A DNA stretch of 64,000 nt, from assembly GCA_025642075.2 (NCBI GenBank), contig JAODUO010000193.1:277501-341500 (forward strand). The letters run 5' to 3'. The notes under the pieces were generated by a model. It had not been told where the DNA came from and ran no database searches. It saw nothing but the letters and a program-made list of their open reading frames with translations. The first letter of the stretch is position 1. Each line of letters starts with the position of its first letter. Made by a program: the position numbers and the translations under genes. The DNA is from Ridgeia piscesae (taxonomy: Eukaryota > Annelida > Polychaeta > Sabellida > Siboglinidae). This document shows, one piece after another, positions 1 through 11,100 of the stretch.

Positions 1-23
1 TTCATATCACTACGAAGAATAAT

Positions 24-98
24 GAGTGCAGTGCAGTGCAGTGCAGTGCAGTGCAGTGCAGTGCAGTGCAGTGCAGTGCAGTGCAGTGCAGTGCAGTA
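24..98 (+). repeat. Pentanucleotide microsatellite (GTGCA)n
   Basis: About 15 uninterrupted copies of GTGCA lie in the KIF3B intron at the left edge of the window. It opens a reading frame by chance, and nothing suggests it is coding. Confidence 0.95.
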
Positions 99-346
99 TG
101 TTATAACTATCTTGCGATCAGCAATAAGATGTCGTGCTCTGAAGCAGTCAGTGGTGATGATACAAATTCAATGGATTGATTGCCCAATGTTGATAGACCA
201 CTCCAAGTAGTATGCACCCGAAACTGCCTTTGTTTAGTGTGACATGATGTGACAGCCATCTCTCTTGTCCTGAGCCCAGTTAGAGTGTGTGCTAGACCTG
301 TCAGTGGCTTGTGTCTCTGTCTTTATTAAGGTTCTTGTGTTTGTAG

Positions 347-989
347 ATTCACTTGGAGGCAATGCAAAGACAGTGATGGTGGCCAATATAGGCCCTGCTG
401 ACTGGAACTATGACGAGACAATCACTACTCTGAGGTGGGTGAGCCGTGTAGTCACAGCTGTCTCCTCACAAAGGAACATGTTATTACTATTTACCATCAG
501 CAACGTTGGGTTGTGGCTTGGGAATTGCATGGGTATTCATCCTGTCATAAATGTTTCTAAACGGGTGAGACATTGGTCCAACAAGTAGAAGCAACAACAT
601 CATCACACAGTGATCTGCTTTTGTCTTCAGATATGCGAACCGTGCGAAGAACATCAAGAACAAACCCAAGATCAATGAAGATCCGAAAGATGCCCTACTG
701 CGAGAGTTTCAGGAGGAGATCTCACGTTTGAAGCAAGCATTGCAGTCCAAGGGTGAGCCGAAGAGGAAAAAGAAGAAGAAGCGAACTCGACATGGACCTG
801 ATGGTGAGTGCCCACTGGTGCTAGTGGCCTTGGGAAATAATACAGTTGTGCTAATTGCAGTGGAGGTGCTTTCATAAATCTGACTCCAAACTTATTCAGC
901 AATAATAATTTTATTTTATTTTAGAATATGTGTGGAAATTATTTGACTTCAAGTAACTATCAATGTAGCAAAGAAAAATGTGTGTATGT

Positions 990-1035
<46 letters not shown>

Positions 1036-4000
1036 ATGTAGATATGTATTATATATTGATATATTGTAAAAACAATAAAAATATGTCAACATATAAATCT
1101 GTGGAACATAACCAATGATTACCTAAAAGTCAACATTTGCCATGACGCAACGAATATGTTTTTCTCCCAATTACCCGAGCGATGTGTGGGTTGCAGGAGA
1201 ACTGTTGTCAGAAGAGGAAGATGATGATGATGATGATGATGATGAAGACACTGATATGGATGCTGAGGAGTATGAACAAAGGGAAAAGGAGAAATTGGAA
1301 CGTGAGAAAGAAGCTGTTATGAATGATAAGACCATGATTGCCGAGGTAAGGCTAATTGAGTAATGTTGCTAAAATATAGAATTAGAAGAACGGTATTGAA
1401 GTATGTGTTACATGCTAAACTGAGAGACTATTATAATCATCTGATATATATATATATATGTGTGTATATAAGAATAAACGTATATATGTAACATATTCTA
1501 ACGAAATGAGTTGTCTATCAGTGAACTTGATTTCGTTTGTTTGTGTTTGATGATTTTTTACGATTTGGACTTTTTGTTGACAAAGAATAGGTTTAAATCT
1601 TTTCTATCAATTGGCAATGCTTATTTCTCATTTATGTTACTATTTAGTACCTGTTTAGAAAGGCTATGTGTAACATTTCATGAACACATTTCACAGAATA
1701 GAACTGATAAATCGCACTTGTTTGAGTTACATTTTTCACTTGGTACTGTGGGAGAGCCCAGAACGTCCACTGTCTCAATCTGGTCGAGGAACTTGCCACT
1801 GAGTCACCCGATGCAGGGCATGGCCGAAGGTGGTCCCCGCACTGGCTTAAAGCTGCGAGCGCAGGCACAGTACACACTCGCTATCTGTAAACAAGTGTGG
1901 TCGATTGAGCTGGCACTACAAAACAATGTGTGTACCTGTAGGAGAAAGAGAAGCTGCTGAAGGTGATGGCTGCGAAGGAGGAGAAGTTGAACAAGGAGAA
2001 GGAGGCCAAGGACATGCTCGCCAAGAAAATTAATGTGAGTGGTTACTACAAGCAACTACACAGTTTCTACACAGTCTCTTGTTGTTGGGAAATTACAAAT
2101 CTCAATACAGACTACCTGTAAGCCAAAACATTTTGATGCATGCAGCTGTTAGTTCAACTTGGTTTTTGGTCGATTTTGAGTATATCGTGGGTTATTTGGC
2201 TGTATTGATTACAGAATGTGATAGTCGATAAATCATACATTGTCATTCCTGTTCTTCAACTATTTGGCATTGAAATTGTCTCCAACTGTTATTTTGCTAA
2301 TGGAATGTTGTGTCTTGGGTTTAGGTTCATGTGATTCCGATCAATACTGTGGTTACGTAATGCTGTGTTGTAGACATGTTGTTCAGTTCAGTCATTTGAT
2401 AAGTTATATTTGATGTTTGTATTCTGCTGTCTGCGCCAGGCAATGGAGAGCAAGTTGTTGTGTGGAGGTAAGAACATCATCGACCACACAAATGAACAGC
2501 AGAAGGCACTGGAACTTCGAAGACATGAAATCGCTGAACAGAAGGTTTGTCCTCAATAGGGCTATTCAATGTGTCACGTGCATAGAGTTTGATGGTGTCC
2601 ATTGGTAAATGTCTGCCTCTGTCACAACCAGCTGACTTTATTGCTCTAGTCTATAGTATATAGACAACGATTTAATTATAACAATTGATTAAATAAATAC
2701 CTAAAATATTAACTGGAACAGTTCACATGTTTAAACACATTTGTGAATATGCCTCTCATATAGGCCGTTGCCTGGGCACGTACGATTTGTAAAATGTAAA
2801 CTATATGTCTGATCGAAATGTTGTTCACAGAGTCACAGAATTGTGAATAAAAATATACCAGATATAAACAGTTCCCTGGGAAACCCCCATCATGCTCTGC
2901 CTGAAATCCTGTCCGTTTGCCAGATGAGATGTTTGAGATGTGACTGACATGCTGGTGGTGTTGTGACTGTCACGCTGGTGGTGTTGTGACTGACACGCTG
3001 GTGGTGTTGTGACTGACACGCTGGTGGTGTTGTGACTGACACGCTGGTGGTGTTGTGACTGACACGCTGGTGGTGTTGTGACTGACAGGGGGGCTGGTGG
3101 GGGTTTTTTGGGGTTTTAGCCGCAAAGGGGGGAGCCGGGGGGGAAAAGGGGGGGAGCGGGGGGAACCCCCGGGGGGGAGGGGGGACCCAAGGAGGGAAAC
3201 CGGGGGGGCCCTCTCAACCTCCACGAGACCTACACCTCCCTCCAGACAGAGGTCGACACCAAGACAAAGAAACTCAAGAAGGTGCTGCATGTTCCAACTC
3301 TGAACACTCGAAGTTCATTTGAAAGGAACCTTTTAATGTTTACTTGTTTATTTTGAATGTTGCATTTATGTATGTTTGTTTTGTAGTATTGGTAAAGGAG
3401 TTTAATCGTAACCCAGCATTATTGCTGCATGACACTATGACTTTTCGTATATCTTATAGATATTAATTTTTAAATGAATTTTAGGTAGCCTACTTCATGT
3501 TAACAAAGAAGGATTTCATGTTGAGAATAAGTATTTCATGTTAACTATTTCATGTTAACACAGACGTATTTCATGTAAATTATTGAGAAAAACTATTTAG
3601 AACAGTTATGCAAATGTGTGTAAATCAATTTGATTCGGTGCAAATTAACTAACTGCAGGGGAAACTATTTCATGTTACAGCTGTTTGCCAAGCTGCAGTT
3701 GGCCCAGCAGGAGATCCAGGATCTGAACGCGGAGCATGTGAGAGAGCGCCAGGAGCTGGAGCAGACGCAGAACGAACTCATGCGAGAACTTAAACTTAAG
3801 TGAGTCTCCCACCTCGTCATCTGTAATGTCATCTGTCAGTGAGACAGAGAGAATGCTTACGTCGTCATCTGTAATGTCATCTGTCAGTGTATCAGACAGA
3901 ATGCTCTTGTCATCATCTGTAATGTCATCTGTCAATGTGGCAGATAGAATGCTCATGTTATCATCAGGAATGTCATCTATCTGTGTGTCATGCAGACATG

Positions 4001-7000
4001 TCATCATAATGTCTCCACAACTAGGTGCTGCTGTCATTAGAAAAAGACAATGCTGTAGCATGTTCCACCTGATGAAGGGGAGTGGTGATTGTGTGGTAGA
4101 GCAGCGGTAGGTGGGATTGAACACCGGCCCCTCAATTGACAGTCCAGTGCTCTACCGTGTGACCACCGCTCCCCGTCATCTGGTGGAACATATCTAGTCT
4201 TGCTTCCGGAAGACAGTGGTCCCTTCTATCTGGTGTCTATGCCAGGGACAGTAAAAGATCCCACACAGGGGGTAAATGTAAACCTGTAGTGAACTCACTA
4301 ATTCTAGAGAAGGACAACTCTGAAAACCAATGACACCAATGGTCAGCAAGTTGACTGGTGGTCACTAATGGAAGAAAAAGAAGGTAGGATCGTTTATCGC
4401 ACCAGTGTTGCTATGACAACACATTTTGCCCCGGACAGTCTCCCTACTGACTGGTCTGGACCACAGCATTGACTCATCACGGCTGTCATATTGCCTCATG
4501 TAAACCCAGCACACACCACTGCCCTGTAGCGTTGTGTGTCCTGGCAGGTTGTTGCCTTAGATGCCTGGGTCCAGTTTCATAGAGTGTACGTACGACGTCG
4601 TAGCGGGTGATAACTCGTTGAAAGCCTAAAATATCATAAAATACTTGTGTTTCATATCACGTGTCTGCTCCATAGTTGCTCTTAGCTGCGCCTTGAATTT
4701 TGTAGGCGTAACTTTATGTTAATTGGAATATTTACGTGATGCTTCCCAAGTTCATTGATGCACCCGACACACCCACTCTCAACATAATAATTTTTATTGT
4801 TTACACTGGATATCCTTTACACTTATCATAGCTTTGGTATACAAACTTTGATTAGGTCCGCCTAGTTGCACTTAAAGATTATGCCGCTCTATGACATCAG
4901 CTCCTGGCATGTCACTGCTGACTCTGACGACTGCTGTTGCTGTCCTAGGCTGCTCATCATTGACAACTTCATACCCCCGGAGGAGAAGAACAAGATCACA
5001 AACCGCGCCCAGTTTGATGAGGACGAGGACTCGTGGAAACTCATGCCACTCACCAAGAACAAGTAGGTCATTGACACTGTCATGGGAGTTCACAAGTAGG
5101 TTATTGACGCTGTCCTAGGAGTTAACAAGTAGGTCATTGACACTGTCAGACAAGGTACACATTATCTCAGTTTATTTAATGTCTCCGAGAGCAAGACAAT
5201 GTGGAACGGCCTCGTAGTATATACTCGGACCAGTTGAGTCGGACTCAGCTGGCTCACCTTCATGAATAAGTACGGAAAGCTTCGGTTGCTTTCGAGAAGT
5301 GAGCGTAACACGCGACACCCCCTTCGAGAGTCTTAATACTAAGCAACTGCCAGTTGGACTTAGTAACACCGATGGTTTGAAGCTCCCTCACCGAGCGTTG
5401 GGAGGGAGCTCCTCGCCATGTGAGCACGCACGCTGAGATTTTAATCTCGTCAGCGGCGATCCCTGATACCACCTCGGCCCAGCCCCTTATCGCGGGCTGG
5501 TCGTAGTATACGACCTTGCGCTCGTGCGCGTCATCGGGAGGAGTTCACAAGTAGGTCATTGACACTGTCCTAGGAGTTCACAAGTAGGTCATTGACGCTG
5601 TCCTAGGAGTTCACAAGTAGGTCATTGACGCTGTCATAGGAGTTCACAAGTAGGTCATGAACTTTGATGATTAATTTATAAGTATGTCATGAACGGTGTC
5701 TTATGAGTTCATTAGTAGTTTGTGAATATTCATTAGGTCACTAAACAGATTGTGAATGCTGTCACACAAGTTTTAGCGAATCGATCGTGGTGAATAAGGT
5801 ATTTGTGTGTGTTCACAGATAGATCATATACACTGAAGTCTGTATGATCTCAAGTATGTCATAGGCAGTTAGACATATATTCACATGTAGATCATGTACA
5901 ACAGGAATGCGGTTCCTTTTACTTGGCTGATAAAAAAATAGACACAGATGTTGTTGTTGAGTCAACTCACACCTGAATGACTGCGTTGTTTTGCCCTCAG
6001 TCCCCAGACAATGGCCAAGCGCCCCATGTCTGCCATTGGCAACAAGCGCCCTGTGTCCGAGTATGCCCGAGTCGCAGCAACCATGGGAGCAGCCTTCCGC
6101 TACCAGGTACCACTTCTGGGGTCTTTAGAAGTCTTCTGTAGGATATTGTGCTCTGAAAAGGTCCCTGAACACATATCTAAAAAAATATCTGAAATTTGAT
6201 TTAGTAAAAAATTTGTCTGTAAATATGTAATGTGTAATAATTACCAAATATTACTGTGTGACGTGCATCTAACCAGATTTAACCGTATAAAATTTATAAT
6301 CTCCACAACCAACTGTAATCATGCTAGTGCTGTCAGGCATCATACAATGTTAATGTACATGTTCATTGATTTATTTAGCATCATATTGATACAGTAATGT
6401 TCTATGGTGAGGTACTATACAAGAAAATGCACAATGGACGTTAATATCAACATTCAACATAATACACATATATTGATATACAGGCTGTAATGTAAAAGAG
6501 TAAAATAAAACAGATAAATAAATAAATAGAAAAAATAAATTATATAATTAATAATGATAAATATTTTTTATATAATAATATTAAATAAATAATAAAATAT
6601 ATATAAATAGAAAAATTTATTATTTAATTAATAATTATAAATAATATTAAAAAAAGAATATGAAATAAATAATAAAAATTAATCACCACTGTTTGTGTTG
6701 TCTACAGGGAGAAAACATCCTCCAGGTGGAGCTAGATATGCCAAATCGGACGACGCGTGACTACGAGGGACCAACCATTGCACCCAAGATCCAGGCAGCG
6801 CTGGACGCAGCCCTACAAGATGAGGAGGACATTGATGTGGACGGCAGGTGGGTCGACTCTCTGTGATGCACCCATTATAATAAAGCTTCATAAACTCTGT
6901 TATCTGTGGCAGCACCATCGCTACTGTCGATGTTAAGGTGTTCGTCCGCCATTATCCAAGAAAACAGTACCCAATAGAAAATTATGCAGATTGTTTGAAT

Positions 7001-7452
7001 TTCTGTGAGGATTTCTTTAGTGTTGGGTGTGAAGAAATAATGTATTTTTGCAGCATGGTATCCGAGCTGTCAAATGATAACAGATGTCAGTCAGTGATTT
7101 GTCTACCTGTAGATACAGGCATCATTTTAATCCAGGCAAATCAGTGTGTGGGTTTAGCAGAAATTAAGGGATGTCAGGTTAGATATTGGAGTGTGGGAAA
7201 ATGAGGTATTAGAATTTCATGAATTGTATACAGCACCTTTGTGAATGAAGGCTAATTAATGTCTGAAAATGTGAATACCATAGTAGAAACAACCTGGCAG
7301 GCAATGAAGGGAATGTTATAAAGGTTTGGGGAACTCAAATGTGGTCTTACATCATATGGGGAGGAATTATGAAAGCCATTGGTTCCATCTATTAGAAGTT
7401 GAATGTGTAATTGTTAAATTGTTAGATGTTAATGGTAACATTATTTGTTATG

Positions 7453-7515
<63 letters not shown>

Positions 7516-8489
7516 ATAAAATGTAGATTTTACCCTGAGGTGTATATCCTTTACTTTTAATGGAGTGCTAAATGTATAGTAATTAAAGTCTGTTTTGCCA
7601 ATCCATTTATCTTGCCTTTTTAGTTTTCACTTCAAGTACCATGCATAGTGATGCACAATTGGTAAGGTACAACTGTGGAGTCTGACCTCTGAGGTCAAAG
7701 GTAGAACCAATGTATTGCTATTTATTCATCATTCAATCTGATGGATACATTTTTATGTTAATGGAAAGAATCATTTGTTTTTTTTACTTCTTTCAGTCCG
7801 GCAATTTTCAGTAACAAACCAAGTGTGAGTCAGAAGAGACGAACCAAGTCAGCTAAGTGAGTATCACATGACTACAACAACAGATTCCATGATGTCTTAT
7901 TAGCAGAAACACAGCCATGTATCATCTGTACAGAAAGAAACACTTTCTTAGTTGATCCACCAAATGTTTTGCAGTGTGCATGCGTGCGTGTGTGGTGTGT
8001 GTGTGTGCGCGTGCATCCATGTGTGCGTGCATGTGAGCGTGTGTGCATGCATGCATGTGTGTGTGTGTGTGTGTGTTTCGTAATAGATCTGTGACACTCC
8101 TTCTAAGCCACTTTGCCAGACAATCCAAAGTATTTATATTTGATCTAAACACAAAATGAAAGTAAAATAGCACATATAGAATTAGTTAAAAATAGCATAT
8201 TTTTGTTATAATTACAAACATGAATTTAAATGACTGAGCTTGTGAAATGGCACAGTTGGTGCTCTGAGCCAAGACTGTCATGGTGATGACACTGACGTAG
8301 GAGTCAGTGCCAAGATAACACACCCACACTCTGATGTACACATTGTTGCCACTGGTATCTGAAGCTCAGTTGATCATGTCAGGTAAAGATACCAATACAG
8401 GTTCATTTCATCCTGTTCATTTTTTCAGGCCAAAGAAGAAGCAAGATGAGCTCTACCCAACAGCTCGTGGCCTCGTGTCGAAACATTGA
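347..8489 (+). CDS. KIF3B: Kinesin-II motor subunit KIF3B, 3' part (12 exons)
   Basis: This codes for the KIF3B subunit of heterotrimeric kinesin-2, the plus-end microtubule motor that pairs with KIF3A and KAP for intraflagellar and vesicle transport. Exons read from the splice sites are 347-434, 631-803, 1197-1345, 1942-2034, 2440-2544, about 3162-3281, 3681-3799, 4949-5062, 6001-6106, 6708-6847, 7797-7856 and 8429-8489 (TGA). All phases join. Seen in order: the motor end ([20 protein letters not shown], then [20 protein letters not shown]), the neck helix ([10 protein letters not shown]), a basic patch (KRKKKKKR), an acidic run with eight Asp, the coiled coil ([29 protein letters not shown]) and a tail with RTTRDYEGP and [24 protein letters not shown] and the DHTNEQQK block favour KIF3B over KIF3A or KIF3C. 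The catalytic P-loop and switch exons lie upstream of position 1. Confidence 0.95.
982..1032 (+). repeat. TG/TA dinucleotide microsatellite
   Basis: A (TG)n run passes directly into (TA)n within the KIF3B intron between exons 631-803 and 1197-1345. A shorter TA/TG tract lies at about 1444-1470 in the next intron. Confidence 0.9.
1220..1243 (+). repeat. KIF3B: Coding (GAT)8, Asp8 tract in KIF3B
   Basis: Eight consecutive GAT codons sit in the acidic neck segment just after the motor. Vertebrate KIF3B has a comparable acidic (Glu-rich) block at this place, thought to pair with the basic neck of KIF3A. The pure codon run suggests recent microsatellite-type length change in a region where charge matters more than sequence. 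Confidence 0.9.
2936..3088 (+). repeat. 23-bp minisatellite upstream of the damaged exon
   Basis: About six tandem copies of a 23-bp unit (GCTGGTGGTGTTGTGACTGA plus CAC) run straight into the G-rich corrupted segment. Such an array next to an exon is a likely cause of local misassembly. Confidence 0.9.
3089..3212. other. G-rich low-quality-looking segment
   Basis: Repeated G-runs of 4-9 bases with scattered A and C are unlike anything else in the window. It begins inside the last 23-bp repeat copy and ends in mid-exon, where good coding sequence resumes. Fragments (ACCCAAGGAGGGAAACC) can be read as distorted versions of the expected Glu/Arg codons. It looks like base-calling or consensus error, though a real G-rich insertion cannot be excluded. 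Confidence 0.6.
3162..3281 (+). CDS. KIF3B: KIF3B stalk exon with damaged 5' half
   Basis: The 3' half reads cleanly as [20 protein letters not shown] followed by LKK, matching the KIF3B stalk, and ends at AAG|GTGCTG (3281). About 22 codons expected at the start (the arginine- and glutamine-rich coiled-coil block in vertebrate KIF3B) should occupy roughly 3162-3227. That space holds G-runs instead and the frame breaks near 3210. The start coordinate is estimated from the length of the vertebrate exon, because no acceptor can be seen. The flanking exons (to 2544 and from 3681) are intact, so the gene itself is probably functional. Confidence 0.7.
3813..3990 (+). repeat. 48-bp intronic minisatellite (about 3.5 copies)
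   Basis: The phrase GTCATCTGTAATGTCATCTG recurs every 48 bp beginning about 13 bases after the KIF3B donor at 3800. Unit copies differ at several positions. Confidence 0.85.
4061..4190. mobile_element. tRNA-like foldback, probable SINE remnant
   Basis: Two arms of about 40 bp face each other: TGTTCCACCTGATGAAGGGG at 4061 and its imperfect complement ending at 4190. Each arm carries GGTAGAGCA-type A-box sequence. Read on the minus strand, the centre has GGTGTTCAATCCC, which resembles a B box. This is the pattern of tRNA-derived SINEs. Downstream sequence (about 4230-4330, with ACAGTAAAAGATCCCAC) looks like SINE body, which is inference. No functional tRNA cloverleaf can be drawn. Confidence 0.5.
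4581..4620. repeat. CpG palindrome-rich dispersed-repeat-like patch
   Basis: A perfect palindrome TACGACGTCGTA sits in otherwise AT-rich intron, beside GGGTCCAGTTTCATAGAG. The look is that of the end of a dispersed DNA element. No partner end was found. Confidence 0.3.
5058..5154 (+). repeat. 33-bp minisatellite containing the exon's own splice donor (first part)
   Basis: Three tandem 33-bp copies start at the exon edge. Each contains AACAAGTAGGT or CACAAGTAGGT, so potential donors occur at 5063, 5096 and 5129. The first is the one that keeps the KIF3B frame open; the next codon in the exon frame is TAG in every copy. The array resumes at 5543 after an inserted block. Confidence 0.9.
5155..5542. 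mobile_element. CpG-rich insertion splitting the 33-bp array
   Basis: A block of about 390 bp interrupts the minisatellite. It is much richer in CpG and GC than its surroundings, and the array continues on its far side with the same unit. That shows it arrived after the array formed. It has a 70-codon open frame on the minus strand (5260-5472) with no recognised similarity. I found no clear terminal inverted repeats or target duplication. It could be a SINE-like element or a gene fragment. Confidence 0.45.
5543..5720 (+). repeat. 33-bp minisatellite (second part)
   Basis: Four more good copies, with donor-like CAAGTAGGT at about 5549, 5582, 5615 and 5648, decay into related AGTAGGTCATGAAC-type sequence. 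They belong to the same array as 5058-5154. Confidence 0.9.
6480..6690. repeat. AT-rich AATAAAT low-complexity tract
   Basis: This is nearly pure A/T sequence with AATAAAT-like words, directly upstream of the KIF3B acceptor at 6707. The rest of this intron (6107-6480) shows nothing recognisable. Confidence 0.8.
6848..7796. other. KIF3B intron with (TA)n microsatellite
   Basis: This intron of 949 bp separates the exons ending at 6847 and starting at 7797. A pure (TA)n tract of about 60 bp lies near 7453-7513. A frame open from about 6938 to 7204 has no recognisable similarity and no supporting splice sites. Confidence 0.8.
7972..8078 (+). repeat. TG/TGCA low-complexity tract
   Basis: An alternating purine-pyrimidine run (TGTG, GCATGC, GTGCGCGTGC) in the last KIF3B intron could adopt Z-DNA. 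The rest of the intron (7857-8428) shows nothing else. Confidence 0.85.
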
Positions 8490-11100
8490 GACACAAAAAC
8501 AATATAGGCTACTCCAGTGACGCTGGCGTACAGGTGTCAGCGACCCAGTGATAACCTAAGTTATGTGGCAAGGACTACAGCAGTGTAGTATGTAGTGGCA
8601 ACACACAGAACAAACCTTTCAGGAAAGACACAGTTGATGTCATTGCTATAGTTACGCTATGTGCTGCGAAACAGCTGGGTGCATTCACAGCTGATTGGGC
8701 CATCAACAAATTATCTGCACAAGTATAGGGTGACATCTGGTGTGTATTGAGGACACAAATAGAAAACAGGGTTACATCTTCTATGATTTGTATGCATATA
8801 ATTATAGTTTGTAGATGATTCTGATGCGGACATCTCTTTGTCATTCCAATGTAGCGCTGCTACATATCTCCCTGGGTGTCATACTTCTTCTTATGGTGTC
8901 ATTATGATTTATTATAACAATTTATAAATAAGTAATGGTTTAGTTTAGTTTGCCTTTATTTGTGTGATTTTGCAAAGTCAGCCGTGCATTGGTAGCATTG
9001 TAATGCCAGTGTCTGCCTCTGCTCTGCCAAGTAGTATTTATCCTCCGTCCATATGTATGGTTATGCCTCTACGTATTGTTTCCTTTACGTTTTCTACCGT
9101 ATATATTTTTGCTGGAGCATCTTTTTAGTGCTCGCTGTTTGTGTGTGCATTTTCTATATTTACACGTTTTCTGTATAGTTTGCGTAAGCATGGCTCTGTT
9201 TTACAAACTTAGTTGCCCTTGTTTTGCATTAGGTGAGTTGTTTATTTTTATTAGGTAAGTTTATACCCACAACTGATGGTTTGGGTTAACCACCAGATAA
9301 TCCTCTAAGAAATGTTCCGTTAATGTCCTCCAAGTGATGAATGTAGTCGAAGTATTATCTCGTGTAGAATACCCAATGGTGGGTACACATTCTGAAAGTG
9401 CAGTATATCATGTTCTGTCTTAATGGCACCAGCAGCTTATCTTGCCGTGCTGTGCAGGTGATATAAAGCACATGTGTATTGCTAAACCTGACGTATATAC
9501 ATCTAGTAGGGCGACTAATTATTAATAGCAGTGTTTATGCGATATACAATACTACCATTGACAATTATTGCTGATGATGGATGCACTGCACTATCGAAAG
9601 CAATGATAATTGACAAAGAATCTGTAGGGACATTTCAACCACTGTGATACTGTGTATAAGCATGCTTTTTCAACTTAATCTGGAAATATTTTACTTATTT
9701 ATTGATGTTGTCATTCCCAGGTTAACTAGCCACGGGATGGCCCCCATCCATACATTGTGGGTTAAGACTGTTTTAAGACTGTTTTAAGACTCAGTTCAGC
9801 ACACTGTTGTAGTATTTATGGGACATACGTGACAGTATTACAATAGTAATACAGTTACCACAGTACTATTGCAGTAGTAAATTATCCTCAATAGTTAGCC
9901 TTGTTATTTAGTGTATACAGATATTGTGTAATGGTGTAGCCATATGACGAAATGCCATATAACTAAACTCATCAACACATTTGATGTCGGCTGTCAATGT
10001 CCTGTTGGTGTTTAACTGCATCTAATGCTACATGTCACCTTGGTGTGGAGTTGATGTAAGTCAGATGAGTTTGTTAACAACCCCTGTATCAGGATTCATG
10101 AATGTTTTCAACCTCTGCTATGTACACAAGTGATTTTACCCTGCATGTGTTTGTTGTTAATGTGCACACGTTGAAGTGATAAGCTGTCTGTGAAGTTATG
10201 GTTGCATTTTATTCAATTTTTCGCTTGTTTTTTGTGAGTTTTTCAGATAGAAATATTGTCTGTCAGTATTGTTTTACATATGAAACTACGATCTGACGGA
10301 CATACAAGTGTACAGAGTTGTTCTGGCTGTGCAAGACATTTTTGTAGAATATAAAGTAAATGTGTACATTTCAATTATGAAGCAGCCACAAGTCAAAAAA
10401 TATAAGCTATCAGGATTTTTTTAATTTAAGGAAATTAATATATAATATACATTATTCAACTTAATTATTAATTTGCCATTAAACTGCTACTAAAATAACA
10501 GTTAACAATGTTGAGAGTTGGCCAGGTTTGGAATAGCATGGTATTTATACTGCCAGTGTGGTACACTGAGAAGGTGGATGTTCAGGGTTTTGCTACAGTG
10601 TACAAGAACTGTCACAGTTGAAACAACGTATAGTGGAATTGCATTTTAAAATTGAAGGTTAGAAACATGTCTGCAGTGTCCAGAGATATGATATTGTAAG
10701 ATGCATAATAAGTATTACTAGTGGCAGGTTGCCTTGTCATTCACCGACTTTCCAAACCACTTCTAATTACAGTACTTTCCAAATAAATAATTTATTATTT
10801 CAATCAGTGGTAATAATGTAGTAGGCATAATTTTTATTTCTTACATTATATTGTAATGATAACAAATGTTTTAGTCTTGGAATGATGCTATCTGGATCTG
10901 TACTACACTACGCTGTACTTGTAAGACCAGCTTGTCTACAGTAGAGCAAACTTACTCAAGATAGTGCAATGTACCATCGCTGTTTGTTAACACTTGTGCC
11001 TGCTTAGCACATGTATTTATTGTCTTCGCTGACCTATAAGCTGTATGTATATAAAGAATATATAAGAAATGTATTCATGACTCTGGATGGAATAAAACAT
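8490..11100 (+). other. Probable KIF3B 3' UTR and downstream sequence
   Basis: No coding potential is seen after the TGA at 8489. AATAAA-type signals in plus orientation occur at about 10782-10787 and 11091-11096. If one of these is used, the 3' UTR is 2.3-2.6 kb. No repeat family is obvious. Confidence 0.4.

Noticed and set aside
4085..4175. Functional tRNA gene on the minus strand
   Set aside because: Box-like motifs exist but no complete cloverleaf or anticodon arm can be paired, and a facing partner arm suggests a SINE-type relic.
6938..7204. 88-codon open frame in a KIF3B intron
   Set aside because: No similarity to the kinesin family, no splice phase needed there, and AT-rich text without coding character.
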